From a virus, in the IMG/VR virus record IMGVR_UViG_3300030104_003342, positions 1-22,285 of that record: DNA of 22,285 bases, one strand, 5' to 3'. The notes under the pieces were generated by a model. The model saw only the letters and a program-made list of their open reading frames with translations. It was not told the DNA's origin and ran no database searches. Below are positions 7,162 to 16,459 of the stretch, one piece after another (within the stretch, counting starts at the first letter, position 1; every line of letters begins with the position of its first letter). Position numbers and translations under genes: made by a program.

Positions 7162-10100
7162 TGGAAGAAGAATTAAAAAATACGGGTAGTTCTCTGCAGT
7201 CATTAGTTGACGAAGCGGAAGCTGACAAACAAAGAGAGCTTAGTGTTAGTACATTAGAGCCTCAGCAAGAGCAAGTCACTAGAGCAGTAGATCAATCACA
7301 GAAAGAAACTTCATTACTACAAACTCCAACTACAATAAATCCTGAGATAGCACAGCCACAGGAAGAAAAATCTGCTTTAAATAAAAGTATCTTTGCTAAA
7401 ACACCCTTAGCTATACCCAGTGCAATAGGTTTAGGAGTTGTAGATTTTGGAATTGATGTAGCTACTAAATTAACTGGACAAGAACAGTTAGATGATAAGT
7501 GGGATAGGATTACTAAATTTGATAATCCTTGGGCACAACGATTAAGAAACTTTTCTTCTGTTGCTATACCTACATTCATACCTGTTGTTGGTTGGGCAAA
7601 ATATGTAAATGCCTTAAAACTACCAGCTTTGACAAGTGCTATGGCTCACATTGGCGGAGCCGCTGCTATTGACGCCGCTGTTATTGGTTTCAGTGATATG
7701 GGAGAGGAAGATAATACAGCTAGAGTATTAGCTGATAGCTTCCCTCAAACATTTGGACCACAAGGAAATCTACCTATACCAGAGGATTGGAAAGTATTAG
7801 ATGGTGACTCCGCTGCAGTCAGAAGACAAAAGAATATGCTGGAAAGTTCCATACTTAGTGGGGCTGCAGATATTTTAGGTTATGCAGTTGCTGGGGTAAA
7901 ACCTACATTACATTGGTTTCAAGGAAAAGATTTAAGAGCTAAAAATTATAAGAAAGCATTGGAGATGCAAAATGCAGATCCTGAATCTATTAAAGCTTTA
8001 GCTGCATTAATGGCTAGAAGAAAAATAGCTAAGAATCTAACTAAAAAAGATAGAAGAGTATTAGATCAGCAGATACTTAATTTAAAAAAACAAATCCGAC
8101 AAACTGGATATTCATCAGCAACACCAAACCCAGCCGAGTCTTATGTTAAACGGCACCAAGACGCGAAACTAAAACAAATAGATGAAGTTGCTGAGACTAA
8201 ACTAACTGAAATGGCTCCACCTGTACCAGGACAGCCAAGAGAATATGATCCTTGGATAAATGCAGGTTTGGCTAATAAAGCTGAGACTGCTGTAAATAGT
8301 GTTCCCCCTGCAGCGGCTGCTAGAAATGCTTTTGAAACAACTGTCATTAAAGATGGTTTAGCTGTAGGTGATGCTCCATCCATGCTCACTACCAATATGC
8401 TTAAGAAAGGTATTGGTTTAAATAAATTACACAGAGAAATAATTAGAGCTATTGCTGATTCAGGCAAGCAAGCTGGTGATTATGTAGGAAAAGTAGGTAT
8501 CATTAGACGTTCAAAAGAACAGATGAATGATGCTGCATGGAGGATTTATAGAGACATCATTACACCAGGAGCAGATCTGAGGGCTTTATTTAAAGATGAC
8601 AAGTCGATTTTAAATTTAGGTAAAGGCAAAGGCACTGTTGAATATATCAGTGAGGATGCAGCTAGAGGAGTTGCATTCGCCATGAGAGATCTATCTAGAC
8701 TTTATCTAGGTAAAGAAGTAACAGAAACTTCGGCAAGAATGATGGATACATTAGGCCGTGAAGTATCTAGTACAGCACAAGCCTCAATGGTATATGGAGA
8801 TTTAGTAGATGATGCACGTATCAAAGAAATGATTCTTGATAAGATGGAATTTCTAAGTGCTGAGTATGGTCTAAATAAATATATTTCTGGATGGCAATTA
8901 AGGAATAAAGGATGGTGGGCAAAACTTACAGGTCAACAAGTAGAAACAACAGCAAAAGAGTTTGATGCTGCACGATTAAAAAGGATAGAAGATTTCCAAG
9001 AATTAAGAATTAATCTTGAATTACTAGAGGAACAAGATCCTTTTGCAATGCGTCCTTTAATCGAAGCGTTTGCATATAGCGATGGTGATGTTGTATCCCT
9101 AAACCAACTACTTGAATGGGCGCATGATCAAGTGGATTGGAAAGGACTTTTAAAAAGTAAAGATCCTAATAAAATGAATGTCTTTGCTAAAGGAGCTTGG
9201 GGAGTCGTATATGCCAATACTCTCTCTGGATTATCTGGATTAAGAGCAGCGGTTGGTAATGGATCAGCTTTAATTCTCAAACCCATGACAAGTATTTTAG
9301 GTCATGGTATTGAGTCGGTAATTAAAAGAGATATAGAACCTCTTAGACGATCACTTTATTATCACTCTGCAATTGTCGAAACTACTAGAAGAGCTATAGG
9401 TGACGCAGTTAAAAGAATGAAGATGGTTCATAACGATCCTGAATTTATGATGAAAGCTATCCGTGAAGACTTCAAAGTACAGGATGACCAGACTTGGCAA
9501 GTTTTAGATGATATGAATGAGATATGGAAGAAAAGTGGAGACTTAGGAAATCAATTCCAATATGGTTGGGCTAAAGCCAATAGAGATGTCTCGAAAATGA
9601 GATGGATGAGAATTGGTACAACCTTTATGTCTGGAGTTGACGCAGCAACAGATACCTTTACATCTACTGCTTTAGCAAGAACAGATGCTTATTTAAAAGT
9701 TATTGAGAAAAAAGGTGGCTTTTCAGTTGTTGGAGATACGTTAAACGATGAGCTTAAAAGGGCTGAGATAGTAAACTTTAAAGCTATGAAAGATAAGCAA
9801 GGTTTAGTAACTAACGAATTTGCTAAGAATCAATCAGGTGAAATTGCTTTAAACCTAGATGATGCTGTTTCTACATGGATCAATACAGGAACTACAGCAG
9901 TACCAGCATTAAAGAACTTTTTCATGTTTCCAAGGACAGGAGTTAACTTCTTCAAAATGAGTATGTCCTACACTCCACTAACTTTAATACCTGGACTAAA
10001 TAAGTATTCAAAGATTCTTACAGCAGGAGACGATATTACAAAAATCAAGCTAGCCCTTAGAGAGCATGGTATTGAGGATTTTGATAAAGTTCCGAATTTT

Positions 10101-11192
10101 ATGCAGTATTACCAGAATCTAAAAAACGAATATCGTGGAAGATTAGCTTTATCAGGTATGACAGCTATCACCTTATATAACTTTGCTATGGGCGGTAATA
10201 TAAGAGGTAATGGTCCTGTTAATGGTTCAGAAAGACAGAAGTTAAGAGACAAAGGATGGAGACCTAAAACTATCAAGATAGGAGGTAATTGGGTTAACTT
10301 CGACGGGATACCAATGGTAGATACAGTATTGACTCTTGTTGGAGATTTAGCGTATTACCAGAATGATCTAGGTTCAGAATTAACTCACGATTTCATTGAT
10401 AAACTTACTTGGTCAATGAGCGCAACTTATTTAAACAACACACCTTTATATGGTTTAGAACCTTTCCAGGCAGCGATGTCTGGCGATGAAGCTGCATTCC
10501 AAAGGATTACAGCAAACCTTATTAGAGGTGCTATTCCTATGTCAGGTGCTTTAGGTGTAGTAAGTAATGCTATTTCTACATCACAGAAAGATATTTATAA
10601 AGATCTAACTGGATATGTAACTAATAGACTTCCTGTAGCAAACCTTGCATTATCTGAAAGGATCGACTACTGGACTGGGCAACCTATTAACGATATAGAC
10701 AACCCACTACTTAGAACGCTTAATGCAATTAGTCCTATTAAAGTAAGTCAAGGTGAAGAGCCTTGGAGAAAGTGGTTAATTGATACTGGTTTTGATGGTA
10801 TTGGTGTAATTAAAACTACATCATCAGGAAGAAGAGAATATACAGCGGCTGAAAGAGAGAAGATAGGTAGATATATAGGTGAACAACAGCTTTGGAAAGA
10901 AGTAGAAAAGATGAGTAAGAATCCATACTTTGCAAAAGAGATGGAACAACTACGAGCCTTTAGGAGAAGTGGTTTAACATATGACGATATCAGAGTAAGA
11001 GCCGAGCTTACGGAAACTTATAGAACGTTATCGGCGTTACTAAAGAGAGCTAAGATGATAGCAGAGGCTCGATTGATGTCAGAAAGTCCACAACTAAATC
11101 AGAGTGCTATTAATCAACAAGTAGTAGATAGTTTAGTTAAGAAAAACCGCATTCCAGAAGCAGACGAATTTTTAAGATTCCACCGCAAATAA
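7161..11192 (+). CDS. Internal core / DNA-ejection protein (gp16-like), no visible transglycosylase domain
   Basis: 1343 residues, close to T7 gp16 (1318). The N-terminal ~80 residues are Gln/Glu/Ser-rich and probably disordered. Hydrophobic stretches follow at about 85-105 and 140-180. A long helical body follows; near residues 990-1060 comes the conserved gp16 segment with LALSGMTAITLYNFAMGGN and the nearby KTIKIGGNWVNFDG motif. T7 gp16 carries a lytic transglycosylase at its N-terminus; I see no Glu-Ser-type SLT motif there, so peptidoglycan opening may be done elsewhere. The ATG overlaps the gp15 stop. Family identity is secure from order, size and C-terminal motif. Confidence 0.9.
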   Translation: MEEELKNTGSSLQSLVDEAEADKQRELSVSTLEPQQEQVTRAVDQSQKETSLLQTPTTINPEIAQPQEEKSALNKSIFAKTPLAIPSAIGLGVVDFGIDVATKLTGQEQLDDKWDRITKFDNPWAQRLRNFSSVAIPTFIPVVGWAKYVNALKLPALTSAMAHIGGAAAIDAAVIGFSDMGEEDNTARVLADSFPQTFGPQGNLPIPEDWKVLDGDSAAVRRQKNMLESSILSGAADILGYAVAGVKPTLHWFQGKDLRAKNYKKALEMQNADPESIKALAALMARRKIAKNLTKKDRRVLDQQILNLKKQIRQTGYSSATPNPAESYVKRHQDAKLKQIDEVAETKLTEMAPPVPGQPREYDPWINAGLANKAETAVNSVPPAAAARNAFETTVIKDGLAVGDAPSMLTTNMLKKGIGLNKLHREIIRAIADSGKQAGDYVGKVGIIRRSKEQMNDAAWRIYRDIITPGADLRALFKDDKSILNLGKGKGTVEYISEDAARGVAFAMRDLSRLYLGKEVTETSARMMDTLGREVSSTAQASMVYGDLVDDARIKEMILDKMEFLSAEYGLNKYISGWQLRNKGWWAKLTGQQVETTAKEFDAARLKRIEDFQELRINLELLEEQDPFAMRPLIEAFAYSDGDVVSLNQLLEWAHDQVDWKGLLKSKDPNKMNVFAKGAWGVVYANTLSGLSGLRAAVGNGSALILKPMTSILGHGIESVIKRDIEPLRRSLYYHSAIVETTRRAIGDAVKRMKMVHNDPEFMMKAIREDFKVQDDQTWQVLDDMNEIWKKSGDLGNQFQYGWAKANRDVSKMRWMRIGTTFMSGVDAATDTFTSTALARTDAYLKVIEKKGGFSVVGDTLNDELKRAEIVNFKAMKDKQGLVTNEFAKNQSGEIALNLDDAVSTWINTGTTAVPALKNFFMFPRTGVNFFKMSMSYTPLTLIPGLNKYSKILTAGDDITKIKLALREHGIEDFDKVPNFMQYYQNLKNEYRGRLALSGMTAITLYNFAMGGNIRGNGPVNGSERQKLRDKGWRPKTIKIGGNWVNFDGIPMVDTVLTLVGDLAYYQNDLGSELTHDFIDKLTWSMSATYLNNTPLYGLEPFQAAMSGDEAAFQRITANLIRGAIPMSGALGVVSNAISTSQKDIYKDLTGYVTNRLPVANLALSERIDYWTGQPINDIDNPLLRTLNAISPIKVSQGEEPWRKWLIDTGFDGIGVIKTTSSGRREYTAAEREKIGRYIGEQQLWKEVEKMSKNPYFAKEMEQLRAFRRSGLTYDDIRVRAELTETYRTLSALLKRAKMIAEARLMSESPQLNQSAINQQVVDSLVKKNRIPEADEFLRFHRK

Positions 11193-11207
11193 CAATGCAA
11201 AAACGCA

Positions 11208-13262
11208 ATGGCAGTTACAGAAAACAACATAACATCAACGGGGGCAACCTCGTACAATTTTACATTTCCATATCTCAAGACCACCGATATTAAAATACAA
11301 GTCGATGGCACGGATACAGCACAGTTCACCACCCCAACTGCTACATCCGTACAATTTAATACAGGACACGTACCAGCCAGCGGTAAATTAATTAGAATAT
11401 ACCGAGATACAAGTGATGACAATTTAACAGCTACCTTCTATGCAGGGTCTGCTATTAAATCTCAGGATTTGAATGAAAACTTTTTACAAACTTTATATCT
11501 ATCTCAAGAAGCTAAACATGATGCTGACACAGCTTGGCAAACAGGTTTTGAAACTATTATCAGTACTGAAACTTGGGAAAGCAATAACAACAGAGTTGCT
11601 ACTACTGGAGCTATCGATGGAAGAGTTGATGCCAAGATAGATACAGCAATAGAAAATGATGTACTAGCTGGTACAGATTTAGCAAAGACCCAATCAGGTG
11701 GTCAAGTCACTATTAACCACAGTGTAAGTGGAGCTAGTTCAGTTAATAACAGTAACGGTAGTGTCATTCAAGATATAACTTTGAATGCTAATGGACACGT
11801 AACTGCTGTAGGTTCCTATGATTTAGATGGAAGATACTATACTGAGACCGAACTAAATGCAGGTCAGTTAGATAATAGATATTATACAGAGACTGAACTG
11901 AACGCAGGTCAATTAGATAATAGGTATTACACTGAAAGTGAACTAATTGGAGGTGCTTTAGACGGAAGGTATTTCACAGAGACTGAAGCGGATGCTAGAT
12001 ATTTCAATATAAGTACTGGTGACACTATAAAAGATGGTGACACCTTTCCCGATAATGACACAACTATAGCTACAACAGCCGCTATTAATGATCGTATTAT
12101 TGATCTAGTAGATGATGTAGGTGGTTTTGTACCAATAGCAAATGAAACATCTTTTCCTAACGCCAACCCTGACGTTAATAACGGCACTGGAACTCTTGTA
12201 TCTATTAAGGCTCTAGCTAGCAACCTAACTTCTAATGGAAGTGGTGAAGCTACAGTTTCTAATGGTACTGTAGGTAACTCAACCGTAACTATTACTGGTT
12301 TAGATAACAGTACAACTTATGCTGCAGGTTTTGGAATGTTAGTAGAAACTTCTTCTACACTCCATACCTATACTTTTCATAGATTAGTACCTAAAGCTAC
12401 AGAGGTTTCAACAGTTGCTGGCTCAATCAGTAACGTTAATACAACAGCGTCAAATATTAGTAATGTTAACTCTGTAGCTGGGAATGCTTCTAACATTAAC
12501 TCAGCAGTTTCCAACGCAGCAAATATAAACACTGTTGCTGGAGCTATAACTAATGTTAATACAGTTGCTACAAATGTGGCAGATGTTAATAATTTTGCTG
12601 ATTTATATCAAATAGCTACATCCGCACCTAGTACAGATGGTGGAGGTAATTCTCTAGCAGCTGGTGATATGTGGTTTGATTCGTCTGCAAATAAAACTTT
12701 AAAAGTTCATAATGGTACAGCATTCCAATCAGTTTCACCGTCTCAAACGGTATTAAATGATATATCTATTGTATCTGGTCAGCTTACTTTTATCGAAGAC
12801 TTAGGTTCTATAGCAGATGCTTTACAAACTGGTACAGGTAATAACATTAATACAGTAGCGACAGATATTGCTAACGTTAACACTGATGCTAGCAATATAG
12901 CGAGTATTAATAGTGTAGCTGGGTCTATTTCAAATGTTAATTCAACAGCAGGTTCAATCGCAAATGTTAATACGGTTGCTGGATCAATAGCTGATGTAAA
13001 TAGATATGCTAACGAATATCAAATAGCATCAAGTCAACCTAATGGACCAAGTGAAGGAGATTTATGGTATGACAGTACAAACAACGTATTAAAATATCAT
13101 AATGGCTCTGGATTCATAGGTATATCTAGTGGATTAACAGCAATAGTACAAGACACTTCACCTGCTTTAGGCGGTCACTTAGACTGCAACGATAAAAACC
13201 TCACTGAAGTAGGAACTGTCAGTGGAAATAACTTACAAATTGACTTCGGAACACTTTCATAA
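11208..13262 (+). CDS. Tail fibre protein (gp17-like N-terminal domain, repeat-rich shaft)
   Basis: 684 residues. Residues 1-110 are the T7 tail-fibre N-terminal domain that attaches to the nozzle (TSYNFTFPYLKTTDIKIQVDG..., then FYAGSAIKSQDLNENFLQTLY and SQEAKHDADTAW). Residues 209-266 hold four copies of a 15-residue repeat (RYYTETELNAGQLDN). Residues 403-462 hold six decapeptides of the type AGSIxNVNTV, and 551-600 five more. Each decapeptide array is followed by a related YQIA...GD-W-DS...LK-HNG module. No endosialidase or other enzyme motif is visible. The shaft probably trimerises and the later proteins may form the tip. The start is ATG 11208; the ATG at 11195 is out of frame. Confidence 0.9.
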   Translation: MAVTENNITSTGATSYNFTFPYLKTTDIKIQVDGTDTAQFTTPTATSVQFNTGHVPASGKLIRIYRDTSDDNLTATFYAGSAIKSQDLNENFLQTLYLSQEAKHDADTAWQTGFETIISTETWESNNNRVATTGAIDGRVDAKIDTAIENDVLAGTDLAKTQSGGQVTINHSVSGASSVNNSNGSVIQDITLNANGHVTAVGSYDLDGRYYTETELNAGQLDNRYYTETELNAGQLDNRYYTESELIGGALDGRYFTETEADARYFNISTGDTIKDGDTFPDNDTTIATTAAINDRIIDLVDDVGGFVPIANETSFPNANPDVNNGTGTLVSIKALASNLTSNGSGEATVSNGTVGNSTVTITGLDNSTTYAAGFGMLVETSSTLHTYTFHRLVPKATEVSTVAGSISNVNTTASNISNVNSVAGNASNINSAVSNAANINTVAGAITNVNTVATNVADVNNFADLYQIATSAPSTDGGGNSLAAGDMWFDSSANKTLKVHNGTAFQSVSPSQTVLNDISIVSGQLTFIEDLGSIADALQTGTGNNINTVATDIANVNTDASNIASINSVAGSISNVNSTAGSIANVNTVAGSIADVNRYANEYQIASSQPNGPSEGDLWYDSTNNVLKYHNGSGFIGISSGLTAIVQDTSPALGGHLDCNDKNLTEVGTVSGNNLQIDFGTLS
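11832..12005 (+). repeat. 45-base tandem repeats in the tail fibre gene
   Basis: Three full units (11832-11876, 11877-11921, 11922-11966) and a shorter fourth encode RYYTETELNAGQLDN-type 15-mers. Units 1 and 2 give identical peptides but differ at silent positions, so the peptide has been conserved after duplication. Confidence 0.85.
12414..12593 (+). repeat. 30-base (10-residue) repeats, first array in tail fibre
   Basis: Six degenerate decapeptides with Val/Ile-Asn at fixed positions (AGSISNVNTT, ASNISNVNSV, AGNASNINSA and so on), fibre residues 403-462. The pattern suggests a beta-helix or triple-beta shaft rather than a coiled coil. Confidence 0.8.
12858..13007 (+). repeat. 30-base (10-residue) repeats, second array in tail fibre
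   Basis: Five decapeptides (ATDIANVNTD to AGSIADVNRY, residues 551-600), preceded by a partial unit NNINTV. They are related to the first array and are likewise followed by a YQIA-SS-P...GDLWYDS module. Confidence 0.8.
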
Positions 13263-13264
13263 CA

Positions 13265-14647
13265 ATGGCTAAATTATTAAAATTAAGAAGAGGTACAACC
13301 TCACAACATAGTAGCTTTACTGGTGCTGAAGGTGAAGTCACTGTAGATACAACTAAAGATACTGTTGTCGTACATGACGGTAGTACACAAGGTGGTTTTC
13401 CACTAATGAGAGAAACTGGTACAGCACCTGTTTCAACTGAAATAACAGTTACTGCTAATAACAGTACTAATGAAACTGTCTACCCTATTTTTGTAGATGG
13501 AGCAACAGGTTCACAAGGAGCTGAATCAGATACAGGATTAACATACAACCCATCTACAGGTGCATTAACAAGTACATCTTTTGTAGGTGCTGTGACTGGT
13601 AATGTGACTGGTAATGCATCGGGTTCATCAGGTTCTTGTACAGGTAATGCTGCTACTGCAACTGAAGCAACTAACGTAACTGCTGTTGCCAATAACTCTA
13701 CTAATGAAACTGTCTATCCAGTATTTGTTGATGGTGCTACAGGCACACAAGGTATAGAAACAGATACAGGTTTCACGTATAACCCCTCAACTGGAGCATT
13801 AGCAGCTACTACTTTTAACGGTAATGTGGTAGGTAACTTGACTGGTGATGTAACTGGTACAGTCTCAGGAACAGCAGCAGCAGTAACATTAGGTGCTCAA
13901 CCAGCAATTACTTCAGTTGGTACTTTAACCTCATTAACTATATCAGGTGATCTTACTGTTCAAGGTACGACTACTACTGTTTCATCTACAACTATTACAG
14001 TAGCTGATAAAAATATTGAGCTTGGTAAGGTAGCTTCTCCTAGTGATACAACTGCCGATGGTGGTGGTCTTACTTTGAAGGGAGCATCCGACAAGACATT
14101 TAACTGGGTTGATGCAACAGATGCTTGGACTTCTTCTGAACATATACATCTAGGAGATGATAAACAAGTAATCTTAGGTACTAACAGTGACTTCAAGCTG
14201 TACCATGCAAATACAGGTACAAAAGGAATAATTGCTAATACAACTGGAGCTATAAATCTAGCTGGTTTGTTATCTGAAAAGGTTACTATTACTGCTGGTA
14301 AGCTATCTGATAACCAGAATATCGATCTATCCGCAGGTAATGTTTTCTTATTCACTACTGCTGAAACCACAACCTCTACTCCTAACTTAAGATATAATGG
14401 ATCTACTGCATTAAATGATAGAGTAGATACAGGAGATACAATTTCAGTAGTCATTATAAACACAGCTGCAGCAGCAGGTTTTAGTGCTCAAATGACTATT
14501 GATGGTAATGCAATAACTGAAAAATGGGCTGGAGCTGCCGCACCAAGTGCAGGATCAGCAGCAGGACATGATGTTTATGCATATACAATTATTAAAACTG
14601 GAGCTAATGCTTGGACTGTTTTAGGTTCATTCTCAAACTTCGCGTAG
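13265..14647 (+). CDS. Fibre-like structural protein with Mtd/hyaluronidase-type N-terminus and duplicated module
   Basis: 460 residues, starting 2 bases after the tail fibre stop. The N-terminus (LLKLRRGTTSQHSSFTGAEG, then EVTVDTTKDTVVVHDGST) is the short beta domain found at the start of many phage fibre and receptor-binding proteins, including hyaluronidase-like and Mtd-like ones. A ~45-residue module, ANNSTNETVYP-FVDGATG-QG--TDTG-TYNPSTGAL, occurs twice (about 63-110 and 140-187). A Thr/Gly-rich TGNVTGNASG repeat region and a globular-looking C-terminus rich in Ala follow. No enzyme motif is seen. Likely part of the tail fibre or appended to it; the exact role is unknown. Confidence 0.72.
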   Translation: MAKLLKLRRGTTSQHSSFTGAEGEVTVDTTKDTVVVHDGSTQGGFPLMRETGTAPVSTEITVTANNSTNETVYPIFVDGATGSQGAESDTGLTYNPSTGALTSTSFVGAVTGNVTGNASGSSGSCTGNAATATEATNVTAVANNSTNETVYPVFVDGATGTQGIETDTGFTYNPSTGALAATTFNGNVVGNLTGDVTGTVSGTAAAVTLGAQPAITSVGTLTSLTISGDLTVQGTTTTVSSTTITVADKNIELGKVASPSDTTADGGGLTLKGASDKTFNWVDATDAWTSSEHIHLGDDKQVILGTNSDFKLYHANTGTKGIIANTTGAINLAGLLSEKVTITAGKLSDNQNIDLSAGNVFLFTTAETTTSTPNLRYNGSTALNDRVDTGDTISVVIINTAAAAGFSAQMTIDGNAITEKWAGAAAPSAGSAAGHDVYAYTIIKTGANAWTVLGSFSNFA

Positions 14648-14656
14648 GTAATTAAC

Positions 14657-16459
14657 ATGGCAATATTAGGTTATGTAAAAGAGATGCCTATGACTGGTGT
14701 CTTAGGCTTAGGTGGAGGTGTTGAAGCAAGGGTATTTCCTGGCGGAGGTGGTGATGAATATTGGTGGCATATGGCAAAAGGATTTCCCCACGAATCAAGC
14801 AACCATAGTGGATTAAGATGGCCTCTCAGTATTGAAGCTGATGGTGATGGTAACGTCTACGCTGCTTGGACTAAATGGGGACAAGGTGGTTGTATAGTTA
14901 GTAAGCATAATAAATTTGGTAAAGTACAATGGGTGAAACAAATTATGGTTTCATCCGATGGATCGGGAGGACTACAAGATCCAACAACAGGGTCAAGTAA
15001 TACTCGATGGGCTGGAGGTATGGCTAGATCACCTTATAACGGTAATCTTATATGTTCAGTTCTGGATTATCAACCATCAGGTACTACTTCTTATGGAGAC
15101 ATTGTACACGTAGCTATAAGTAGTAGTGGTGGTGAAGCATGGTCGGTGAGACATTCGGCTGCTCCTATTGCTGCGTCTGGGGGTTGGAATCTAGGTACAC
15201 CTGTATCCAATACCACAGGAAGTGGATATTGGAATGCTAAAGGAAATCGCCACGGTGCTACCCGTAGTCAATGGATAAAGTGCCACGCTAATGATTCACA
15301 AGATAGATATATTGACACCTCTATGCAATTAAAAGGAGTAGCTAGTGGTGGTTATGGTTCGAGTAGTTGGCCTTCAGTTGGAGCTACAGATAATGAGTTC
15401 ATGTGTGTTTACAAAGCTTCTGATGGTGATCATGCAGGTAATGATTTTGGTAAATCTGCTTGGTGGCGAAATAGCTCTTACCAGATCCAAGGCCGTCTGA
15501 ATACTGCTGATCATGCTGCTTACACCACTACTACAGGTAGTGATTGGACTATGTACCGTGTTGATTCTAATAATTATCACCAAAGTACCGAATATACAAT
15601 AAACAGTAGTGGTGAGATAGGGAGTAATTATTACGGAATAGACCATTGGTGGAAATTCCAAAATCAACATCCAAATACATATTATGGTCACGATACCTTT
15701 AGATGCACGGCTGTTAATACCTATCAATTTATAATGTGTGGCGGATTTACTTATCCAAGTGCACAAAAAAGGCAAGTAAGTGTACTCTTTGTTAATAGTT
15801 CAGATAGCGGAACATGTACTAGAGCACGCTGGGCGACTGATCAAGGTTTATGGATTGATTGCTTAGATTATAGTCAAAATGATAGTAGGTTATATGTATC
15901 TGGTTATGCAAAAAACAACTCACAAAAAAACACTCCTGTATTTGCTAGAGCTGAGTTTACTAATACTACAAAAGACTGGGACTGGGCCAAGAGAGTTACA
16001 GTAGAGCGAAATGGTTCCACTGTTAATGCAAGAGCAACGCTTATAAAAGAAGTTGGTGGTAAAGTTTACTGTGGTATAAAAATTGAAGAAGGTTGGCAAA
16101 ATGGAATTATTATGGTTTGGGATGCTGTAGATGGACCGACTAATGGTACTTATGGAGAAGGAACTACTGGTAGTCAAGATGTACAAATTACAATTGCTAC
16201 TTTAGGCGGTTCTGATGGTTGGGTAGGTGCTGGTAATGGTAACAATTATTTTGGAAATGGTGGGCAAGGACTTCAAAATACCAACTACACCGCTGCTGGT
16301 GGTAACGCTTATGCAACTGGAACAATTACAGAATCAGATAATGCGACTTTAACTAATTTAACCACTCCACAAAAAGTAGTAGATGGAAATACAAGTGCTG
16401 ATGCTGATTATAAAGGTTTTACTAACGAAGTTCAATCTATTGATCAAGAATCAGATTAA
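14657..16459 (+). CDS. Putative host-recognition protein / virion adhesin
   Basis: 600 residues, rich in Trp, Gly, Asn and Ser, with no recognised catalytic motif. The N-terminus is glycine-rich (GVLGLGGGVEARVFPGGGGD). Blade-like stretches recur, such as GNVYAAWTKWGQGG-IVSKHNKFGKVQWVKQI (about 67-94) and, later, SRLYVSGYAKNNSQ...PVFARAEF and GKVYCGIKIEEGWQNG. This suggests a beta-propeller-like fold. There is no signal peptide. Position after two fibre-type genes and before the small terminase suggests a receptor-binding tip or accessory adhesin; this is inference. The stop overlaps the next gene as TAATG. Confidence 0.6.
   Translation: MAILGYVKEMPMTGVLGLGGGVEARVFPGGGGDEYWWHMAKGFPHESSNHSGLRWPLSIEADGDGNVYAAWTKWGQGGCIVSKHNKFGKVQWVKQIMVSSDGSGGLQDPTTGSSNTRWAGGMARSPYNGNLICSVLDYQPSGTTSYGDIVHVAISSSGGEAWSVRHSAAPIAASGGWNLGTPVSNTTGSGYWNAKGNRHGATRSQWIKCHANDSQDRYIDTSMQLKGVASGGYGSSSWPSVGATDNEFMCVYKASDGDHAGNDFGKSAWWRNSSYQIQGRLNTADHAAYTTTTGSDWTMYRVDSNNYHQSTEYTINSSGEIGSNYYGIDHWWKFQNQHPNTYYGHDTFRCTAVNTYQFIMCGGFTYPSAQKRQVSVLFVNSSDSGTCTRARWATDQGLWIDCLDYSQNDSRLYVSGYAKNNSQKNTPVFARAEFTNTTKDWDWAKRVTVERNGSTVNARATLIKEVGGKVYCGIKIEEGWQNGIIMVWDAVDGPTNGTYGEGTTGSQDVQITIATLGGSDGWVGAGNGNNYFGNGGQGLQNTNYTAAGGNAYATGTITESDNATLTNLTTPQKVVDGNTSADADYKGFTNEVQSIDQESD

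Noticed and set aside
13960-14463. Minus-strand open frame of 167 codons
   Set aside because: Lies antisense to the fibre-like gene; Val/Ser-rich composition mirrors the Thr/Gly repeats of the + strand gene. Shadow.
15374-15775. Minus-strand open frame of 133 codons
   Set aside because: Antisense to the 600-residue adhesin candidate, with no start context or family resemblance.
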